This document shows, piece after piece, positions 14,658 through 21,004 of a stretch of 45,386 bases of DNA. The first letter of the stretch is position 1. The number at the start of each line of letters is the position of its first letter. The stretch comes from an uncultured Lachnospiraceae bacterium. GTDB lineage: Bacteria > Bacillota > Clostridia > Lachnospirales > Lachnospiraceae. The translations under genes and the position numbers were made by a program. The notes beneath the pieces are model-generated. The model was not told the origin of the DNA, did not search any database, and saw only the letters and a list, made by a program, of their open reading frames with translations. The stretch spans positions 1-45,386 of the forward strand of contig CAJUED010000032.1 of assembly GCA_910585075.1 (NCBI GenBank). The letters are read 5' to 3'.

Positions 14658-15245
14658 TTATAAAAATGCTTTCCCAGGCTCGCCCCATGGGCCCAGAACC
14701 TCGCCGGTGTAAGAAAAGTATGTGTTGCAGGTAGTTGAAATGGGAGCGATTTTCCGCAGGCGTTCGCCGACAGGGACTTTTTCGTCTGTAAGTTCCTCAT
14801 TATAAAGTACGTTTCGTATCTTACACAAAAAGACTTCTCCATCATCAAGAGGAATGCTTTTTGTAACTTCCAGTTCAAAATTAACGGGACTTTCCGACAG
14901 AATGGGCACATCCAGAACACGGCCTTTGTCAATATTAATAGCAAAATGACTTTTGCTAAAATTCATTTTATCTGCGTCATATCCCGATTTATTACCAAGG
15001 TAATCCGCTATAGGGAGTAACTGTTCCGTAACAAGGTTTGCGGAAAAAATACTGCCTGCTTTTATTCTGTCTTTTGTCAGCTTCTCATCGCCGATACACA
15101 TCATTGCGCCCAGTTCACTGTCCCAGCAGTAACTGAACCAGCAGAACAGACCGAAATTCGCAGAACCGTCCTCTTTATAAGTGCCATACAAAAAAAGCGT
15201 CTGGGGACAAAAATCGTTTGTTGCCTGTCTTGAAATTTTAGCCAT
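14658..15245 (-). CDS. flavin reductase-like FMN-binding split-barrel protein
   Basis: This 195-residue protein has the split beta-barrel pattern of the flavin reductase/FMN-binding family: an N-terminal strand TLFLYGTYKEDGSANFG followed by FSYCWD, a central TKDRIKAGSIFSANLVTEQL segment of the flavin-binding loop, and a conserved C-terminal YTGEVLG. Members bind FMN and reduce flavins, quinones or ferric chelates with NAD(P)H, or act as redox sensors. It starts 2 bases after the stop of the MarR gene, with GGAGG upstream inside that gene's end, so the two are one operon under the MarR operator. Induction by an oxidant or aromatic compound is the likely regime, but the true substrate is unknown. 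Confidence 0.8.
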   Translation of the reverse strand: MAKISRQATNDFCPQTLFLYGTYKEDGSANFGLFCWFSYCWDSELGAMMCIGDEKLTKDRIKAGSIFSANLVTEQLLPIADYLGNKSGYDADKMNFSKSHFAINIDKGRVLDVPILSESPVNFELEVTKSIPLDDGEVFLCKIRNVLYNEELTDEKVPVGERLRKIAPISTTCNTYFSYTGEVLGPWGEPGKAFL

Positions 15246-15247
15246 TC

Positions 15248-15679
15248 TTATAATTCCTCCTTCACATTGTCCAGCACTCTGCGCAGATAATTCTCAAATT
15301 CTATTATCTCCTTTGTGCTGAAATTTTTAAAATATACTTGATGCATTTCCAGTGAGACCTTATCGTAGCTTTCTTTCAGCAGTCTGGCCTTTGGGGTCAG
15401 TGCGATAAGATTTTTACGCCTGTCCGACGGGTCAGGGAGACGGTGTAACAATTCCGCCTTTTCCATCCGGTCAAGCATGCTGGTGAGAGTGGTGTTGGCA
15501 AGTCCCGTAAGCCGTGACAATTCTATGATAGAGATATGGTCATGCTGCCACAAAACATACAGAATTTTACCTTGGGCGCCGTTAAACTCCTTTATATTTT
15601 CTTTTTGCAGTATTTTATCAAATACTCTTGCACCTATCTGTTTAATTTGGGTTATCAAAAATCCCGCTTGCGTTTCCAT
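15248..15679 (-). CDS. MarR-family transcriptional regulator
   Basis: This 143-residue winged-helix repressor has the recognition region LSRLTGLANTTLTSMLDRME (about 54-73) and the wing with the family signature DPSDRRKNLIALT (about 81-93). It is flanked by the N- and C-terminal dimerisation helices. METQAGF is taken as the start because AGGAGG lies 6 bases upstream of the ATG at 15679; the frame is open for 23 more codons across the promoter. Its promoter is covered by a perfect 24-bp palindrome, which is the expected arrangement for autorepression. The co-transcribed flavin reductase-like gene is probably its main target. The ligand is not evident. Confidence 0.88.
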   Translation of the reverse strand: METQAGFLITQIKQIGARVFDKILQKENIKEFNGAQGKILYVLWQHDHISIIELSRLTGLANTTLTSMLDRMEKAELLHRLPDPSDRRKNLIALTPKARLLKESYDKVSLEMHQVYFKNFSTKEIIEFENYLRRVLDNVKEEL

Positions 15680-15696
15680 CAATATCCTCCTATGTA

Positions 15697-15727
15697 AAAT
15701 AATACTATATAGTATTATTTCTGTCAA
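15697..15727 (-). promoter_or_regulatory. MarR operon promoter overlapped by a perfect 24-bp palindrome
   Basis: On the minus strand TTGACA (15727-15722) and TATTAT (15704-15699) are 17 bases apart. Positions 15697-15720 form a perfect palindrome (half-site AAATAATACTAT) that covers the spacer and the -10 box. Binding here would block RNA polymerase directly. Confidence 0.85.
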
Positions 15728-15822
15728 TATTTTTATTCCTGCAAACAACGAGTTAAGGTTATGCTTGCCTGAACTTGACGACCGCCGCGAGAGTGCAATA
15801 AACCAAAGCCATGATTAGAAAC

Positions 15823-16089
15823 TTAGACCACCTCCGCTAGAGTTATACACTCCACAATGGGCGATAATATTTTACCGGGTAAATGTTCGTTGAAGGAGAT
15901 ATAGTAAAATGCTATACTCAGATGCATAACAGAATTTCGAATATGATTACCTTCTAATTCATTTGGCATAAAAGTATATGTTATATACCATTGTACAAAA
16001 GGCTCATCAGAATGTTCATCCAGTTCCTTTGCTTTGTCTATCATAGGCTGAGAAATGTCAAAATGTGTCCTTGTAACCATATTTTGCAA
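15823..16089 (-). CDS. small hypothetical protein, possibly a remnant
   Basis: An 88-codon frame (79 codons if begun at the ATG at 16080) starts 13 bases after the AraC-APH stop codon on the same strand. It contains FDISQPMIDKAKELDEHSDEPFVQW and ends in a mildly hydrophobic tail. No ribosome binding site precedes either start, no family is recognised, and the sequence between it and the MarR promoter is empty. It may be the tail of a decayed gene or a coupled small protein. Confidence 0.3.
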   Translation of the reverse strand: MQNMVTRTHFDISQPMIDKAKELDEHSDEPFVQWYITYTFMPNELEGNHIRNSVMHLSIAFYYISFNEHLPGKILSPIVECITLAEVV

Positions 16090-16102
16090 GAAAATTTAGA
16101 AT

Positions 16103-17398
16103 CTAATTAAGCTTTAATTCATCAAAAATACTGATAAGCCATTGGGTCATGCGCTTATTTGTCTCAAAAAGTTCCGTAAATTTATCCTGTTCTGAAAACC
16201 ACGCTGTACTAACTAGCTGATCTGCCATGACCACATAAGGAAGTGCAGCCCATTCATCATTGGTAAGTTTTACTACACTGTCATATCCCCAAAGAATATT
16301 TCGGTAGATTTCCAGCCACTTTGACAACTTGGTTTGATCTTTTTCATCAAAGCTCTCGCTCAAAATTGCCATAGCCGCATAGCAAGGATCATAAATACGC
16401 AGATTTTTCTCAGACAGTTCAAAGTCGATAAAACCCCATTCGTCCTGCGAAACAATAATGTTTGACGGGTTCGGATCCCGGTGGATAATTTGTTTGGGCA
16501 GCTTGTCATACAGTTTTCCAAATTCATTCAAATAACCTCGGCAAAATGACTCCGAAAGCGATAAAATATCTTTTGATTTCGGCAGTGCCCAATTCTTTAC
16601 GGATTCATACAGATTTACTTCATTCACCGATATTTTAGCCTGACATAGAATGAGATGCAACTGCCCGATGATTTCACCAACAAATCTTGCCTTTGCGACA
16701 TAATCTCCTTCATAAAAGTCATGGGCAATCATTTGTGTGCCAGAGATTCGCTGGGTTAAATAGAAAAACATTTCGCCGTCCTGTACATATGATCGCCCAT
16801 CCGTTGTTTTGATTGGGGAAGATACACATAAACCAGTGCCTTTTATTGCATTGCAAAGCGCAATCACTTTTTTGGCTTCATCGGAATTTTTAGAGAACTT
16901 CAGAACAAAATCTTTACCGACATAAAAGGCTCTATTACTTTTTTCTCCATTGCTCTCGTGGTAGACATCAGAGATTGATTCATTTTCTAATTTCCATTGC
17001 TTCAGGACATCCAAAACTTTCTTATGAGATACCATATAGTCCTCCTTAAACAAGTTCAGTTTGTAAGGTCGTTTAGCTCGCCCTTTTTTTATAAAAGTGG
17101 AGGGAGTGCAGTCAAATTCGCGCCGAAAAGCTTTGTAAAATCCGGCATAGGTATCAAAACCATATTCCAGTATCACATCAATTCTTTTGCAGCCGCAACG
17201 GATTTCATAAATCGCATGAATAAGTCTTCGCCGAAGAACATATTGCATCACCGACATTCCGACGGCTGATTGGAACAGCCTGTAATAATGGAACAGAGAA
17301 TAACCTGCCTGCTCAGAAAGCTCCGTGGCAGTGATAGGAGTCTTCAAATTGTCCTCTATATAATCGAGGCTGTCCTGTATGCTTTTTCGGTAATCCAT
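16103..17398 (-). CDS. AraC-type DNA-binding domain fused to an APH-fold phosphotransferase
   Basis: Residues 1-105 are a complete AraC/XylS double helix-turn-helix domain: ITATELSEQAGYSLFHYYRLF is the first HTH, and IDVILEYGFDTYAGFYKAFRREF the second, with the family's GF-x-S/T-x-x-F spacing and a terminal TPSTF. After a short linker, residues about 145-420 form an aminoglycoside phosphotransferase/choline kinase-like domain: FVLKFSK (K167), the catalytic loop IIHRDPNPSNIIV (H306, D308, N313) and FIDFE (D325). All key kinase residues are present. The gene starts at the ATG at 17398 after AAAAAGGGG. The kinase-like domain may bind or modify a small molecule that controls DNA binding, or the protein may be a resistance enzyme that regulates itself; both are inference. 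Another APH fusion lies 2.9 kb away. Confidence 0.82.
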   Translation of the reverse strand: MDYRKSIQDSLDYIEDNLKTPITATELSEQAGYSLFHYYRLFQSAVGMSVMQYVLRRRLIHAIYEIRCGCKRIDVILEYGFDTYAGFYKAFRREFDCTPSTFIKKGRAKRPYKLNLFKEDYMVSHKKVLDVLKQWKLENESISDVYHESNGEKSNRAFYVGKDFVLKFSKNSDEAKKVIALCNAIKGTGLCVSSPIKTTDGRSYVQDGEMFFYLTQRISGTQMIAHDFYEGDYVAKARFVGEIIGQLHLILCQAKISVNEVNLYESVKNWALPKSKDILSLSESFCRGYLNEFGKLYDKLPKQIIHRDPNPSNIIVSQDEWGFIDFELSEKNLRIYDPCYAAMAILSESFDEKDQTKLSKWLEIYRNILWGYDSVVKLTNDEWAALPYVVMADQLVSTAWFSEQDKFTELFETNKRMTQWLISIFDELKLN

Positions 17399-17833
17399 TA
17401 ACTGCGCCCCTTTTTATTGTTTTTAGCTACGCATATAGAATAGCAGATAAATCGAAAAATACCTTTCCTATTTTGCTAAATTTTAAATTTTGTCTCGAAC
17501 TCCGCACCATTTCACATAGTCAATACCAGCCTGTCATCGGAATACACAGTCGTATAACAAGCGGTATGGAATTATGTTTTGATTGATTCTGATATTTCAA
17601 ATAAATTACCAAAACCAGCCGAATCAGTTAACGGTAAAATAAACGCCGCTTTGCGCCGCCGTTGACAGCTTCGTCCGGTTTTACTGGTGGCTCATCAATA
17701 GCAAGAGCATTTAGGGCACATTCCGAGCAGGGGAGTAGTCCTTTCTCTAAAAAATTGAGAAAGCATTTCAATCAGTTCTTCATGTCCTGTTCATATTGTG
17801 TTATGATCTGTTACCGATTACAGTTTATACAAA
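17399..17833. other. gene-free stretch with a degenerate repeat and small hairpin
   Basis: This 435-bp interval upstream of the AraC-APH gene has no convincing gene. At 17638-17668, AATAAACGCCGCTTTGCGCC followed by GCCGTTGAC resembles the minus-strand form of the GGCGTTTGAT repeat family. CTTTCTC and GAGAAAG near 17743-17765 form a 7-bp hairpin. It leads into a truncated gene, so it probably marks an old rearrangement. Confidence 0.4.
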
Positions 17834-18181
17834 TTGCATCATATACACGGAGCGGAAATGGCCCATGATATTCTAAAAGAATACAACTATGATGGGGAAA
17901 AAATTGTATTAGTCCAGGCATGTATAAAAAATCACAGGGGAAGCGTTTGTTTGGAAAAAAGGAGTATTGAAGAATTATGCGTGGCAGATGCGGACGCAAT
18001 ATCCCACTTTGACAGCGTTCCCGGTTTATTGTACCTGGCATATGTTACGAAAGGCATGGAGATAGAAGCAGGCAAGGAATTTGTAAAAAATAAATTAAAA
18101 AGAAGTTTTCAAAAATTATCTGTGGAAAGCACCAGGTACTATAAGGATAAATATGATAAGGTTATGGAAGTCTTAGGCTGA
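17834..18181 (+). pseudogene. 5'-truncated HD-domain phosphohydrolase
   Basis: The 115 codons give HHIHGAEMAHDILKEY, QACIKNHRG and CVADADAISHFDSVPGLLYLAY, which correspond to the second half of an HD-superfamily hydrolase. These include the later metal-binding histidines and the aspartate in VADADAIS. The N-terminal half, which should carry the first helix and the HD pair, is missing: the frame runs back only to a stop at 17804-17806, and the TTG at 17834 has no ribosome binding site. It is therefore called a fragment rather than a short functional gene. Confidence 0.6.
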
Positions 18182-18225
18182 ATGAGAGGGCCCAAAAGGG
18201 CCTTTCCGGAAATTACGGAACAGAA

Positions 18226-18262
18226 AAACTGCCGCACCGATTTAATATCAGCGCGGCAGTTT
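18226..18262 (-). terminator. rho-independent terminator of the small charged-protein gene
   Basis: Arms AAACTGCCGC (18226-18235) and GCGGCAGTTT (18253-18262) form a perfect 10-bp stem. On the minus strand it is followed by TTTTTCTG, giving a T-tract behind the gene at 18349-18645. Confidence 0.7.
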
Positions 18263-18348
18263 CCCGTTATAATCATTTTTCTTGTCAGAATAGCTTTCAT
18301 AGCCAATCATCTTAGGAATAATTTTTTATGAAAAATGAAAATCCAGAA

Positions 18349-18645
18349 TTAAATTTTCAGAGCAATATTTTTGGGAGATACGGAAAGCATTTTTTTCATT
18401 TCCGTGTGGACATCCGTCTTCTTGCGGGTCTGTTCCTTAGTTGCCGCTTCCTGATTTTTTGTGCGTGAGAGCTCGGTGCGCTCCTTGCTCTTTTTGCTTT
18501 CTTCATCAAGGGTTTCCATATTTTGGCTTCGAATCATCATTTTGGTCTGATAAACGCCCTTTTTGATTAGCTTTTCTTCCTCTTTTCTGCGCTCCACTTT
18601 CGACATCTGACTTTGCTGAAACTCTCTGATATTTCCTATATTCAT
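18349..18645 (-). CDS. small, highly charged hypothetical protein
   Basis: This 98-residue protein is rich in Lys, Glu, Arg and Gln (for example KVERRKEEEKLIKKG and EESKKSKERTELSRTKN), has no hydrophobic segment and is probably largely helical or disordered. I do not recognise a family. It looks expressed: the ATG at 18645 follows GGAGGATTCAT, the same ribosome binding site layout as the FGGY kinase, and a good terminator sits 86 bases downstream. A long imperfect inverted repeat lies just upstream. Confidence 0.6.
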   Translation of the reverse strand: MNIGNIREFQQSQMSKVERRKEEEKLIKKGVYQTKMMIRSQNMETLDEESKKSKERTELSRTKNQEAATKEQTRKKTDVHTEMKKMLSVSPKNIALKI

Positions 18646-18668
18646 ATGAATCCTCCATTTCAGGAGTG

Positions 18669-18763
18669 TATTTGAAAAATCATTCCCATCCTCTCACGCT
18701 TTACTGTACGTGATATTTGTGTCAGATTGTGAGGCACATTTGACGGAAAGCATTTTTCAAATA
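18669..18763. repeat. 95-bp imperfect inverted repeat upstream of the charged-protein gene
   Basis: Outer arms TATTTGAAAAAT (18669-18680) and ATTTTTCAAATA (18752-18763) are perfect complements. Inner CTCAC (18693-18697) and GTGAG (18729-18733) continue the pairing with bulges. On the minus strand this is the leader or promoter region of the gene at 18645. Confidence 0.6.
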
Positions 18764-19122
18764 AGCTCCGGATTTTTTTACTGAATTTACCAACTAATCT
18801 ACGAATTGCCTTCCATATGTCTCATACCTGCTCATATTTGATATTTGCTGTATGCAACAGAGGGCGACATCGCAGGATAAATTCGTTATAAAATACATCG
18901 GCCGAATGATTTATTTTTTTATATCCATGCAACCAAATGAAGATTTTTTGTGTTAAATAAGCAAGCGGCATAATAAATCGGGTCGATTGCAAAGCGACTT
19001 TCCCGTTTTGTAACCGAAATTCCACTTTTGTATTTACAGAGTAGAAAGGCTTAATGTCGTATGATACAATAAAAAATGAGTATAGAAACTCTGTATAGGA
19101 TATACTGATTGGAGGAATATAA
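18764..19122. other. AT-rich gene-free stretch
   Basis: These 359 bases upstream of the second DUF1016 gene hold no gene I can support. A minus-strand open frame here would run over the DUF1016 start and is rejected. TATGATACAAT around 19059-19070 offers a possible -10 region for the DUF1016 gene, without a clear -35. Confidence 0.35.
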
Positions 19123-20181
19123 GTGGCAGATAGAGAGGTCGGCTTTGTTGTGGATGATGAATACAAGGCATGGATAGAAACTATAAAGAACAAGATAAAG
19201 CATAGTCAGATAAAAGCTTCTGTGAAAGTTAATTATGAGGTGCTTGATTTATATTGGGATATAGGCAGAGATATTGTTGCAAAACAGAAATATGCCAAAT
19301 GGGGCGATGCATTTCTTACAACAATGAGCAGGGATTTGAAGAAAACTTTTCCCAATATGTCAGGTTTTTCGGTACAAAATTTAAAAAGTATACGTTATTG
19401 GTACAGATTTTACAACTCTGATGAAAATGGCTTACAGGCTGTAAGCCAAATGGAACTGCTCGAAAAAATGGTAAAAGGAATTCCTTGGGGACATAATCAG
19501 AGGATTATGTATAAATGCAAAAATATTGAGGAAGCCTTGTTCTATGTGCAAAAAACAATGGACAACGGATGGAGCAGGACTGTCTTGGAGCATCAGATTG
19601 ATAGCGATTTATATAGCAGACAGGGGAAAGCCGTCACCAATTTTCAGTTAAAATTACCAGAACCACAGTCCGATTTGGCGGAACAGACATTGAAAAATCC
19701 ATACAATTTTGACTTTCTGACTTTGAGAGAACAATATGACGAAAAAGAATTAGAGGATGCTCTTATCAATCAGATTACTCAGTTTCTTTTGGAATTAGGC
19801 ACAGGTTTTTCCTATCTTGGCAGGCAAGTACATTTGCATGTTGGTGAAAGTGATTTCTATATGGATTTGCTTTTTTACCATGTACGCCTCCATTGCTATG
19901 TTGTTGTGGAGTTAAAAACAGAGAAATTCAAGCCAGAGTTTGCAGGCAAATTAAACTTTTATGTAACCGCTGTTAATAAACAGATGAAAACGGAGCAGGA
20001 CAATCCAACAATAGGTATACTTGTGTGTAAAGATAAAGATGATGTTGTTGCAGAATATGCTCTTGATGATATCTCACAGCCAATCGGAATTGCAGAATAT
20101 GAATTGACAAAGGTGCTTCGTGAGGAATTTAAGAGCAACTTGCCGACAGTTGAAGAAATAGAAAGCGAGTTGTCCGAATAA
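19123..20181 (+). CDS. DUF1016 / YhcG-family PD-(D/E)XK nuclease-fold protein, copy 2
   Basis: This 352-residue protein has the typical DUF1016 N-terminus (VNYEVLDLYWDIGRDIV, FPNMSGFSVQNLKSIRYWYRFY) and a C-terminal nuclease-like domain with D248 in FYMDLLFYH and VVELK (E263, K265). It is closer to the family's standard form than copy 1, from which it differs strongly, so the two are not a recent duplication. The start is a GTG at 19123 behind TTGGAGGAATATAA. It is isolated, AT-rich and surrounded by gene remnants, which suggests an accessory island. A palindrome sits in the linker at codons about 102-109, and a near copy begins at the stop codon. Biochemical role unsettled; a nucleic-acid-related or defence function is inferred from the fold. 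Confidence 0.87.
   Translation: MADREVGFVVDDEYKAWIETIKNKIKHSQIKASVKVNYEVLDLYWDIGRDIVAKQKYAKWGDAFLTTMSRDLKKTFPNMSGFSVQNLKSIRYWYRFYNSDENGLQAVSQMELLEKMVKGIPWGHNQRIMYKCKNIEEALFYVQKTMDNGWSRTVLEHQIDSDLYSRQGKAVTNFQLKLPEPQSDLAEQTLKNPYNFDFLTLREQYDEKELEDALINQITQFLLELGTGFSYLGRQVHLHVGESDFYMDLLFYHVRLHCYVVVELKTEKFKPEFAGKLNFYVTAVNKQMKTEQDNPTIGILVCKDKDDVVAEYALDDISQPIGIAEYELTKVLREEFKSNLPTVEEIESELSE
19428..19448 (+). repeat. palindrome in the DUF1016 copy 2 linker
   Basis: TGGCTTAC (19428-19435) and GTAAGCCA (19441-19448) are perfect arms around AGGCT. The same arms recur at 20183-20205 around GGATT. It encodes part of NGLQAVSQME. Confidence 0.75.
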
Positions 20182-20207
20182 ATTGGCTTACGGATTGTAA
20201 GCCAATT
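20181..20207 (+). repeat. second copy of the DUF1016 palindrome, at the stop codon
   Basis: AATTGGCTTAC (20181-20191) and GTAAGCCAATT (20197-20207) form an 11-bp stem starting at the last base of the stop codon. It could serve as a terminator, although only a short T-run follows. Confidence 0.7.
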
Positions 20208-20237
20208 TGCAGTATAAAAATTCAATGACATAAACAA

Positions 20238-20265
20238 ACGGCATAGCCACGAATGGCTATACCGT
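20238..20265. terminator. hairpin between convergent DUF1016 and nrdG genes
   Basis: ACGGCATAGCCA (20238-20249) and TGGCTATACCGT (20254-20265) pair at 11 of 12 positions with a CGAA tetraloop. No strong T-tract follows, so termination is uncertain. Confidence 0.45.
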
Positions 20266-20342
20266 AATTTGATAAAGAACATGAGACAAGATGGACAGTT
20301 TGCCCTAACTACTCTGTATTTGCCAGGATTTACATAAAAGGT

Positions 20343-20855
20343 TTACAAATCAAGCTCAGGACAGCCTTCCTTCCGTAATTGAAGCAGACGCTGATTTTTG
20401 CTTCCGCGGAATTTCAGGCTTATGTCGTAGAGCTCCTCCACAAACTCCCCGTCCACCAAAATGTCTATATAGCTTAAAAATTCATCCGTTACTTCGCAGT
20501 GGGCGCGGCTCTGTGGATTTAAAAGTTCTGATTCGTAGAGATAACCGGTATAGCACCAGACATCTTTCTTTGGAAAGCGTTCTTTCAGCTTCCGGAGCAG
20601 GGGAAGGAGCGCACGCTGATTGGCAGGCTCCATGGGCTCCCCTCCTAAAAGAGTCAGCCCTTTTATATATTTGGGTTCAAGAGATTTTAAAATTTCCTGA
20701 ATGGTTTCTTCGGTGAAATCCATTCCATAATTAAAGTCCCATGTCATCTCATTAAAGCATCCCTTACACCTGTGGGTACATCCGGACACAAACAGACTGG
20801 TCCGGACGCCCAGGCCGTTTGAAATATCGTAGTATTTTATGCTGGCATATTTCAT
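20343..20855 (-). CDS. nrdG: anaerobic ribonucleoside-triphosphate reductase activating protein
   Basis: This 170-residue radical SAM enzyme uses S-adenosylmethionine and a 4Fe-4S cluster to generate the glycyl radical on NrdD. The cluster-binding CxxxCxxC motif is C26-C30-C33 in SGCTHRCKGCF. TLLGGEPME is the SAM-contacting GGE motif, and the length matches the family. Start: the ATG at 20855 is preceded by ATGGAGAATTTAT; the frame is open 7 codons further without a better site. It lies 149 bases downstream of nrdD on the same strand, with a short AGGAC/GTCCT hairpin in the gap, and is probably co-transcribed with it. Confidence 0.95.
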   Translation of the reverse strand: MKYASIKYYDISNGLGVRTSLFVSGCTHRCKGCFNEMTWDFNYGMDFTEETIQEILKSLEPKYIKGLTLLGGEPMEPANQRALLPLLRKLKERFPKKDVWCYTGYLYESELLNPQSRAHCEVTDEFLSYIDILVDGEFVEELYDISLKFRGSKNQRLLQLRKEGCPELDL

Positions 20856-21004
20856 ATAAATTCTCCATGTAGCCAACGGTTGCGGACATCATTTGCAACG
20901 GCGTTGGCGCAAAACAGTCTGTACTCCATATAAATTATAAATTCATATCCCCAAAGAGATGTAGTGACATCCAAAAGGACAGCCAGTCCTGATATTTCCT
21001 GTTT

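Noticed and set aside
11601..17398. Aminoglycoside resistance genes
   Set aside because: The APH fold covers many kinases, and neither fusion resembles a known resistance enzyme closely enough to claim drug specificity.
17662..17868. 68-codon plus-strand open frame upstream of the HD fragment
   Set aside because: No ribosome binding site, no family and it overlaps the HD-domain fragment in another frame.
18822..19193. 123-codon minus-strand open frame
   Set aside because: It overlaps the start of the well-supported DUF1016 gene, has low-complexity Ser/Tyr composition and no ribosome binding site.
5253..20181. DUF1016 copies as a recent duplication or composite transposon ends
   Set aside because: The two proteins are too different and no transposase or shared flanking repeat joins them.
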